A DNA stretch of 64,000 nt from JAFGHJ01 sp964534175. GTDB lineage: Bacteria; Hydrothermota; UBA3072. Location: positions 72,659 through 136,658 of the forward strand of contig CAZHNS010000003.1 of NCBI GenBank assembly GCA_964534175.1, written 5' to 3'. The notes beneath the pieces are model-generated. The model had not been told where the DNA came from. It worked only from the letters and a program-made list of their open reading frames with translations, and did no database searches. Of this stretch, positions 58,702 through 64,000 are shown in pieces. How positions within the stretch are numbered: the stretch's first letter is position 1; each line of letters opens with the position of its first letter. A program made the translations under genes and the position numbers.

Positions 58702-60117
58702 TTATTTTGGTAAAACCGTAATGAATAGTTTTCTGATTCGTCCTTTTTCCTTATAAGCGAGTATTGAAATCAGAATTATGAAAGCCAGTATTCTTTGATA
58801 AAGTGTATTTCCCGCCAGGTTTGTTAAACATATCAGAATAATACCTGTACATAAATCTAAAGAAATCGTCTTTAAATTGTATTTTACCGGGAAGATTTTA
58901 TTTCCAATCATGTAAGCGAAAAGAGCAAAGAGGAAATATGAAAACAGAGTTGTTGCTGCTGCTCCCATAATGCCATAACGGGGTATCAGGTAAATATTGA
59001 GCGAAATATTTACCAGCAGAGGAGTAAGGGCAATTGGAACTAAAAGTCTGGTCCTTGATTTTATATAGAAACCAGCCGCAAAAATTTCTTCAAGACCAAA
59101 GAAAATGTAAGATAAAGCAATGATAGGAACGATTGATTGAGCCACCCAATATTTTTCTGCAACCATAATCTTAAATATTTCCGGGGTAAAGAAAGAAAGA
59201 AGAGCCCATACGACAAGAGAGAGACGAAGAAATATTATAGAGGAATCGGCGAAAGCTTTTTTGTTTTCCGGGTAGTTATAGAAAAAAGCGGTCCAGGCTC
59301 CGCAAAATCCGTAGACCAATACACCCATTGCGGTTCCAAATTGATATCCCAGGGTATAAATACCAGTTTGCTCCAGCCCTAGAATCCATTTTATCAACCA
59401 GCGGTCAATTAAATCTAACCCGATCCAGATGATAATAGAAAGGGGTAGTATAGGTAAACCATAATGTAATAATTGTTTTAATGGTCCCCAATGTAATTCG
59501 ATAGTCAAAAATTTTCGCATTTCGGGATATAGTAAAATCAAGAGAATAAAACTGCTTCCTAAGTTACCAAGAAGTACTCCTTGTATACCCATTTTGAAAT
59601 AAAGTACGAACATAATATTTAGTGCTATATTTATTAGAAATCTTAAAGTATTTATAAAGACATATCTCTTTGAACGATTTGTGATACGCAATATTAAAAG
59701 ACCGGGACCGGATAAACACTCAATCCAAATTGTGATGGATGCAAGTTGAATTAGATTAATATCTCCCGATGTTAAAAATAAGTTTGATAGCCCGGCTGAA
59801 AGTAGAAATATTGCCATAAGAAAAAGGGAAGAATAGAGGAGACGAAAAAGAAAGAAACGGCTGAAAACTTCTTTTTTGTCATATTTCTTGTCGGTAAATT
59901 GCTTGAGGAAAGCTTCGTTTAATCCGAGGTTGAAGATTGTGGTCAGCGCCCCGGAAAACAGGTAAATCATCGCAAGTTTTCCATATTGCGCGTGAGTAAA
60001 AACGTGCGTGTAAAGCGGAATTAAAAAGAAACCGAGAGCTTTTCTCAAAAAAAGCCCGATTCCGTAAACCGTAGACTGACCAAAGAGATCTTTTATTGTT
60101 CCTGATTTTTTCGTCAA
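58702..60117 (-). CDS. Polysaccharide flippase (MOP superfamily, Wzx-like)
   Basis: A 471-residue protein with about 14 membrane helices. Start at TTG 60117; I see no ATG giving the same N-terminus (TKKSGTIKDLFGQSTVYGIG). The opening amphipathic segment and the pattern SIIIWIGLDLIDRWLIKWIL, LGLEQTGIYTLGYQFG are typical of O-antigen/exopolysaccharide flippases. It moves lipid-linked sugars across the inner membrane. It is 50 nt downstream of the FemAB-like gene. A hairpin with a 12-bp stem sits just upstream of the start. No glycosyltransferases are in the window. Confidence 0.9.
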   Translation of the reverse strand: MTKKSGTIKDLFGQSTVYGIGLFLRKALGFFLIPLYTHVFTHAQYGKLAMIYLFSGALTTIFNLGLNEAFLKQFTDKKYDKKEVFSRFFLFRLLYSSLFLMAIFLLSAGLSNLFLTSGDINLIQLASITIWIECLSGPGLLILRITNRSKRYVFINTLRFLINIALNIMFVLYFKMGIQGVLLGNLGSSFILLILLYPEMRKFLTIELHWGPLKQLLHYGLPILPLSIIIWIGLDLIDRWLIKWILGLEQTGIYTLGYQFGTAMGVLVYGFCGAWTAFFYNYPENKKAFADSSIIFLRLSLVVWALLSFFTPEIFKIMVAEKYWVAQSIVPIIALSYIFFGLEEIFAAGFYIKSRTRLLVPIALTPLLVNISLNIYLIPRYGIMGAAATTLFSYFLFALFAYMIGNKIFPVKYNLKTISLDLCTGIILICLTNLAGNTLYQRILAFIILISILAYKEKGRIRKLFITVLPK

Positions 60118-60128
60118 TTTATTTTTTT

Positions 60129-60164
60129 AAAGAATTTTGCCGGGAAGGAATCGCAAAATTCTTT
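60129..60164. other. Perfect 12-bp inverted repeat upstream of the flippase start
   Basis: AAAGAATTTTGC (60129-60140) and GCAAAATTCTTT (60153-60164) with a 12-nt loop. On the minus strand it lies between the FemAB-like stop and the TTG start of the flippase. An AGGAGA-like sequence lies on the far side of the stem, so folding could influence initiation or processing. It lacks a T-run for that strand. Confidence 0.5.
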
Positions 60165-60167
60165 CTC

Positions 60168-61136
60168 CTAAATTTTTTTATAAAGTTGATTTCGGAAGAA
60201 GCACTGGGCACCCATACTGGATTTGAATGATATTAATCCTCTGTTTACTTCCATGGGATTGTCTTCGGATTCTTCCTGATTTACTCCTAAATCCAGATAT
60301 TTAAATCCGTTTTTCTGGCCCCACTTTATGATTTCATACAGCAAATAGTTAATTGGTCTGTACTGTTGATAATCATAGTCCAGAGCAATATAAAAGGCTA
60401 AAAGAGTCCTTTCGTTACATACGAATATTAAGGAGCCGCCGAAAAGAACTCCCTTTCTGTAAACCAGAAATAGTTTTAAAGTATCGGGTAAAAGATTATT
60501 AAGTTTTTCTAACTCATCTAGAGAGTGAGTTACCGACACTTTAAATTTTTCTTTATTTTTAAGCAGGATAGGATAAAAAGTTTCGTAGTCCTCACTTAAT
60601 TTTACCTCCAGGTCTGATTTTTCTCCCTTCCTTATTGCGTTTCTTGCATTTTGATGAAAATTTTTAATTGGGTCTTCGTTTAATTGTGACAGGTTTATAA
60701 CAGAAGTATACATATTGTTAGAATAAGAAAATCCGTTGTATAGAAGAACGTATTCTAAATTTTTGTTCATTTCTTTTAAATAAACCATTGGGGGAAGAGT
60801 GAAATATACTTCTTTTATTCCTTTATTCTTGCAATATTCGAGAAATTTGTTGACGATGATATCCGCTTTTCTGAAACTCATATCATCCATAACTATTCCT
60901 CCAAAGCTTGCTCCCGCAGGAGATTTATAAACTCCATTATTGAGCATGCCCGGGAGAAGAGCTATTGGATTACTTCCTTTTTGAAAAATCAAGTGATGAA
61001 ATTTGAATCGGCTTGGAGGGTGATAATTTAAGAATTGTATTTTATGAAATATTGTTCCGTTATTCGCTTTTTTAGCGAAGTTATCCCACTTTTCCTTTAG
61101 TTCATCTCTGTATGTTTCTATTACAATATCAACCAT
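60168..61136 (-). CDS. FemAB/GNAT-like acyltransferase
   Basis: A 322-residue protein with the double-GNAT fold of FemAB-type and BioF2-like acyltransferases: DNFAKKANNGTIFHKIQFL, then HHLIFQKGSNPIALLPGML and HQNARNAIRKGEKSDLEVKL. The second half has KLFLVYRKGVLFGGSLIFVC, then YRPINYLLYEIIKWGQKNGF and YLDLGVNQEE. Such proteins transfer amino acids or acyl groups onto cell-surface sugars or lipid intermediates. Directly upstream of a flippase, a role in surface polysaccharide decoration is likely but inferred. ATG 61136. Confidence 0.85.
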   Translation of the reverse strand: MVDIVIETYRDELKEKWDNFAKKANNGTIFHKIQFLNYHPPSRFKFHHLIFQKGSNPIALLPGMLNNGVYKSPAGASFGGIVMDDMSFRKADIIVNKFLEYCKNKGIKEVYFTLPPMVYLKEMNKNLEYVLLYNGFSYSNNMYTSVINLSQLNEDPIKNFHQNARNAIRKGEKSDLEVKLSEDYETFYPILLKNKEKFKVSVTHSLDELEKLNNLLPDTLKLFLVYRKGVLFGGSLIFVCNERTLLAFYIALDYDYQQYRPINYLLYEIIKWGQKNGFKYLDLGVNQEESEDNPMEVNRGLISFKSSMGAQCFFRNQLYKKI

Positions 61137-61141
61137 GATTC

Positions 61142-61226
61142 TGTTATTGTTAGTGTGTTAGTGCGTGGGTGTGTTGGTGGGTTCAAAAAAAACGGACTAA
61201 CAGACCAACTGACTAACTGACCAACA
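61142..61226. repeat. Octamer-phased inverted repeat around an A8 run
   Basis: Left arm units GTTAGTGT, GTTAGTGC, GTGGGTGT, GTTGGTGG; eight A (61185-61192); right arm units GGACTAACA, GACCAACT, GACTAACT, GACCAACA. Same design as 18357-18427 on the opposite strand. It separates panB from the FemAB-like gene. Confidence 0.7.
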
Positions 61227-61238
61227 TTTTGAGTTTTG

Positions 61239-62045
61239 TTATCCATAGATGTGTTTGTCGTCGGGGAATTTGCCTTCTTTAACTTCCTTTTTGTATTGGG
61301 TAAAGGCCTTCCGTATTTGTTTTTCCAGGTTTGTATATTGTTTAGCAAATTTTGGTTCCGAGCCAAAAGAGAGACCGAGAATGTCATTTACTACAAGGAT
61401 TTGACCGTCTAGATCTCTTCCGGCTCCTATTCCGTAGATTGGTATTGAAGATTGCTTTAGTACTTCTAGTGCCAATTCTGTAGTGACCGATTCTAAAATA
61501 ATTGCGAATACTCCGATTCTTTCCAGAGTTTCCGCCGAATCTATGGTTTCTTTGATTTCTTTTTTATTTTTTCCTATTATTTTATATCCGGTTTGAAAGT
61601 AATATTGCGGGTTTAGACCTATGTGACCCATAACGGGTATTCCGGAATCTATAATTGCTTTTATATTATCTGTCTTTTTTGCTCCTTCTACTTTAACGCC
61701 CGAAGCGCCCAGTTGGAGAAATTTTCCCGCATTCTGTATTGCTTCCTCGGGTGTGGTGTGAGAAGATAAGAAAGGCATATCTACGATTACCGGTGTGTTT
61801 TTAACACCTTTTATGACCCCTTTTGTAAAAGTGATCATATCTTCCATTGTTACGGGAATAGTAGTCGGATATCCCATTTCACATGTGCCTACCGAGTCAC
61901 CGACAAGTATCCAATCAATTCCGCATTCATCTGCAATCCTGGCAACAGGATAATTGTAAGCAGTTATTCCCGCTACGAATTCTTTATTTTCTTTTTTTTC
62001 GCGGAAGATTTTTACTGACTTAAGTTTATCCCCCAATTCTCCCAA
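61239..62045 (-). CDS. panB: 3-methyl-2-oxobutanoate hydroxymethyltransferase (PanB)
   Basis: A 268-residue PanB: TAYNYPVARIADECGIDW, LVGDSVGTCEMGY, TMEDMITFTKGV, VDMPFLSS, VKVEGAKK, GHIGLNPQ and IPIYGIGAGRDLDGQILVVN. It makes ketopantoate from alpha-ketoisovalerate and methylenetetrahydrofolate, the first step of pantothenate and CoA synthesis. It overlaps the LysM gene by 20 nt, giving a four-gene operon with no other pantothenate genes. Length and active-site residues are normal. Confidence 0.95.
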   Translation of the reverse strand: MGELGDKLKSVKIFREKKENKEFVAGITAYNYPVARIADECGIDWILVGDSVGTCEMGYPTTIPVTMEDMITFTKGVIKGVKNTPVIVDMPFLSSHTTPEEAIQNAGKFLQLGASGVKVEGAKKTDNIKAIIDSGIPVMGHIGLNPQYYFQTGYKIIGKNKKEIKETIDSAETLERIGVFAIILESVTTELALEVLKQSSIPIYGIGAGRDLDGQILVVNDILGLSFGSEPKFAKQYTNLEKQIRKAFTQYKKEVKEGKFPDDKHIYG

Positions 62046-63081
62046 CCAATCTTATTTTATTGCCGTTGGATATTTCCGTCTTGCCCATAATAGAAGTTAT
62101 ATATCCTGAGGCTGTTTCTTCACGTACATCTACTATCTGTATTTGTCCAAGAGGAACTATTATATTTCCTGATTCTTCTCTGTAGATCAGGAATACGTCA
62201 CCTAATTGGACCGAACCGCTACCGGGTTCTATAAAAACTACTGAAAAAGGCTTAATAATATCTTCTGGATTTTTAAATGCGATTATTCTTCCTTCAATTT
62301 CAGAAATGGTAGGTTGGGCATTTCCTACGACAAGATCAGGAGTTGTATATTCCGTGATTTCATCACCTTTTTCTATTTTCTCATAGGATTCGGTTACCCT
62401 TGCTGTTGAGATGTTTTCTTCGGCGTCTAAGATTTTCAAAAAGCCCTTTATTCTTACAATTTTACCATATCTGCCTACTCCTCTGTCCCATCTGAATATT
62501 ACATATACGTTACCTTCTTCTATGCCGTCAGAAGTTCCCCTATTCACCTTAACTTCATCTCCGAGTACGGTTGAAGACGCTTTAAGTTCAGGAGGATTTT
62601 TAATTAAATCAACTACTTTTCCGATTCCCAGCGCTCTGTCCCTGGATATAAATCCGGCTATAATAGCTGCTTTCTTTGTAAAAGCGTAATTTTCGGATTT
62701 CACAACAGAGAAAAGTGCCGCTTCTTCTGTTGTTTTTCTTCTGCCTTTTGATATCATACCTTTTGTAGCCTTTGCTTCTTCCTCTAATCTGCTTTTTGTG
62801 CCTTTTACTTCCATTACTAAGCCTTCTTCAATGGGAAGTTTTGAAGCCTGTTCTGCAGGGACGTTTGGTATTACAAATACTTCTCCGGGATAAATCCAAT
62901 GCGGGTTTGCAATCGAATCCTTATTTGCTTCATAAATAACTGGCCAGAGAAATGGATCGTTATAGTAATCACCGGCAATAAACCATAAGCACTCTCCCTT
63001 TACTACAGTATGTTTTTTTTGGGCGACTAAAACCATACTAACTGATAAGATAATAAAGATAACAAAGCTAAATTTTTTCAT
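62026..63081 (-). CDS. Exported LysM-domain protein
   Basis: A 351-residue protein with a signal peptide (KFSFVIFIILSVSMVLVAQ), one LysM domain directly after it (about 22-73: HTVVKGECLWFIAGDYYNDP ... WIYPGEVFVIPNV), a linker, and a C-terminal beta-rich region with no named domain. LysM binds peptidoglycan or chitin-like sugars, so the protein should sit in the periplasm on the wall. It overlaps DUF1844 by 4 nt (ATGA) and panB by 20 nt. No hydrolase motif is visible. Confidence 0.88.
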   Translation of the reverse strand: MKKFSFVIFIILSVSMVLVAQKKHTVVKGECLWFIAGDYYNDPFLWPVIYEANKDSIANPHWIYPGEVFVIPNVPAEQASKLPIEEGLVMEVKGTKSRLEEEAKATKGMISKGRRKTTEEAALFSVVKSENYAFTKKAAIIAGFISRDRALGIGKVVDLIKNPPELKASSTVLGDEVKVNRGTSDGIEEGNVYVIFRWDRGVGRYGKIVRIKGFLKILDAEENISTARVTESYEKIEKGDEITEYTTPDLVVGNAQPTISEIEGRIIAFKNPEDIIKPFSVVFIEPGSGSVQLGDVFLIYREESGNIIVPLGQIQIVDVREETASGYITSIMGKTEISNGNKIRLVGRIGG

Positions 63082-63380
63082 TTTGACTCCTTTGCTTTAA
63101 TAAATTTTAACTCAAGGTCATGAATTATATTATTCAAATATCCTTCCTCTTGCTTGTCTAGATTCCCTTTGGTTTTTTCTCTAAGTATTATAAGGGAATC
63201 TATGAGATACTTCGATACCTCTAAATCTTTATTCTTTTTGCCCGTTGCGGGATCCTCCACCAATCCCAAAGAAAGGTATGCTCCTGTTGCCATCCGCATA
63301 ACGATGGAAACAAAAGTCGCTTTTTCTAATTCTTCTTCTTTCTTTTCTTCCTTTTTTTCCTCTGTTTCCTTATCGCTCAT
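63078..63380 (-). CDS. DUF1844 protein
   Basis: A 100-residue protein. An acidic/basic N-terminal stretch (KETEEKKEEKKEEELEK) is followed by the DUF1844 core: ATFVSIVMRMATGAYLSLGL, DLEVSKYLIDSLIILREKTK and GNLDKQEEGYLNNIIHDLEL. The family is small, soluble and of unknown function, common in diderm candidate phyla, Deltaproteobacteria and Planctomycetes. It overlaps the LysM gene by 4 nt and follows the zinc-binding gene by 5 nt. Confidence 0.9.
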   Translation of the reverse strand: MSDKETEEKKEEKKEEELEKATFVSIVMRMATGAYLSLGLVEDPATGKKNKDLEVSKYLIDSLIILREKTKGNLDKQEEGYLNNIIHDLELKFIKAKESK

Positions 63381-63385
63381 TCTTC

Positions 63386-63889
63386 TTATTCTCCTCTGGA
63401 CCAGAAAACGCGGAGAACTTTTTGGTCCTCGGAAAATTTATATTCGACATCTCCTTTATATGAATTATACAGTATTTTCCCAATACGTTGGGCGAGAGTG
63501 TCGGTGGTCGTTTTTATACTGTAATTGTTTTTCCCCTTCTTCTTTATTTCCATAATCCTTTCCAGAGGGTTTTTGTCGACGGCTCTTTTTTCTTCGCTTT
63601 TTACTGTGGATAAAATTTCTTTTTTATGCTGGTCAATAAAATTCCCTGAAATAGAAACTAATCCCATGGGATAGTTATCTTTAATTTTCCGGCAAGCAGG
63701 GCACTTCTTCCTTCCGTAATTGCCTGCTAATTTTATTTTATGTTCCAGATTGTCTTCGAGTTGCCATCTTTTGTTGTGATAAACGGCTTTACAAGTAGGG
63801 CATATATTTGGGTCCTTGTAGTTTATTTCTCGCAGGTAAGGATCTTTCAAGACTGCGTCACCGCCTCTTCTTTTGTGGATTTTATCCAT
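63386..63889 (-). CDS. BCAM0308/NMD3-like zinc-binding protein
   Basis: A 167-residue protein with two paired-cysteine motifs, CPTCKAVYHNKRW (about 31-43) and KKCPACRKIKDNYP, forming a zinc ribbon as in the NMD3-related BCAM0308 group. A C-terminal domain follows (TTTDTLAQRIGKILYNSYKG DVEYKF..KVLRVFW). Function is not established; the resemblance to NMD3 suggests RNA or ribosome binding. The ATG follows GAGGAGG. It is the first gene of the operon with DUF1844, LysM and panB, 33 nt from tRNA-Val on the same strand. Confidence 0.8.
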   Translation of the reverse strand: MDKIHKRRGGDAVLKDPYLREINYKDPNICPTCKAVYHNKRWQLEDNLEHKIKLAGNYGRKKCPACRKIKDNYPMGLVSISGNFIDQHKKEILSTVKSEEKRAVDKNPLERIMEIKKKGKNNYSIKTTTDTLAQRIGKILYNSYKGDVEYKFSEDQKVLRVFWSRGE

Positions 63890-63922
63890 GCCCTTCAGCC
63901 TCCTCGGTTGTTTTTTTTAAAA

Positions 63923-63997
63923 TGGGCGAAAGAGGACTTGAACCTCTGACCTCCTGCTTGTAAGGCAGGCGCTCTCACCAGGCTGAGCTATCCGCCC
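63923..63997 (-). tRNA. tRNA-Val (anticodon UAC)
   Basis: The minus strand folds as a complete cloverleaf. Acceptor GGGCGGA pairs with TTCGCCC (one G-T pair). The D arm has AGCTCAGCCTGGTGAGAGC. The anticodon arm is CCTGC-CTTACAA-GCAGG, giving UAC. The T arm is AGAGG-TTCAAGT-CCTCT, and the discriminator is A. No CCA is encoded. It probably shares or precedes the promoter of the zinc-binding protein operon. Confidence 0.96.
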
Positions 63998-64000
63998 TTT

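Noticed and set aside
61121..61387. 88-codon frame over the octamer repeat and the panB end
   Set aside because: It overlaps panB in another frame and consists partly of repeat DNA.

Overview
The window is AT-rich, almost fully coding bacterial chromosome. It points to an anaerobic or fermentative diderm with LPS. LptE and LolC/LolD homologues imply an outer membrane with LPS and lipoprotein sorting. A Rex redox sensor and a complex-I-like membrane oxidoreductase imply redox balancing through NAD(H) and ferredoxin. Two secreted proteins end in type-IX-secretion-like tail domains, as in FCB-group and related candidate phyla. A ClpC/McsA/McsB operon, usually a Firmicutes trait, sits in the same genome. 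I infer a poorly characterised FCB-like or WOR-3/Stahlbacteria-like lineage, but the sequence alone does not fix the taxonomy. No IS element, prophage, CRISPR array or rRNA was seen.

Layout. 1-8254 (+): an Mbx/complex-I-type operon (two antiporter subunits, then NuoH-, B-, C- and D-like subunits). It ends in a NuoI-type ferredoxin fused to a GltD/NfnL-like flavoprotein, followed by rex. 8315-12369 (-): an ABM monooxygenase, iron alcohol dehydrogenase and GH3 beta-glucosidase operon. 12511-12868: a structured non-coding element whose second copy lies at 45699-46010. 12948-26091 (mostly -): MFS transporter, GrpB, secreted repeat protein, C45-type peptidase, DUF192 lipoprotein, SMC and an outer-membrane-barrel-like protein. 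26213-32579 (+): a radical SAM gene behind an mntP remnant, then secreted beta-propeller and beta-helix proteins, FmdB and an alpha/beta hydrolase. 32902-42155 (+): a dense operon lolC-lolD-mcsA-mcsB-clpC-parA-parB-M23-bactofilin-rph that joins envelope, proteolysis and chromosome segregation. 42409-50104 (+): rluD, topA, gltX, a SurA/PpiD chaperone and lptE. 50263-57029 (-): a regulatory locus (below). 57493-63997: a small ORF, a sugar isomerase-like protein, a flippase, a FemAB-like acyltransferase, panB, a LysM protein, DUF1844, a zinc-binding protein and tRNA-Val.

The most system-like locus is 51378-57029. A 1545-residue regulator (kinase, P-loop ATPase, TPR array, GAF, sigma-54 AAA+ domain with GSFTGA, Fis-type HTH) is followed on the same strand by three 16-bp palindromes of the form GTGACA-N4-TGTCAC. 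Next comes a correctly spaced -24/-12 sigma-54 promoter, then a 47-codon gene with a perfect Shine-Dalgarno whose product ends CGGPDGPPVGGC, then an Hfq/LSm-like 65-residue gene and a terminator-like hairpin. A histidine kinase lies beyond. I infer a sensor-controlled sigma-54 operon making a small Cys/Gly/Pro peptide and an RNA-binding-fold protein.

Other strong signals: (i) an arginine-kinase homologue (McsB) with its ATP-binding and catalytic residues replaced; (ii) a ParB whose CTPase GERR motif reads GHRR; (iii) the ferredoxin-GltD fusion in a complex-I-like operon whose NuoD subunit lacks all NiFe ligands; (iv) base-pair covariation between the two copies of the structured element; (v) several families of intergenic repeats, some phased at 8 nt, some merging into gene starts and ends.
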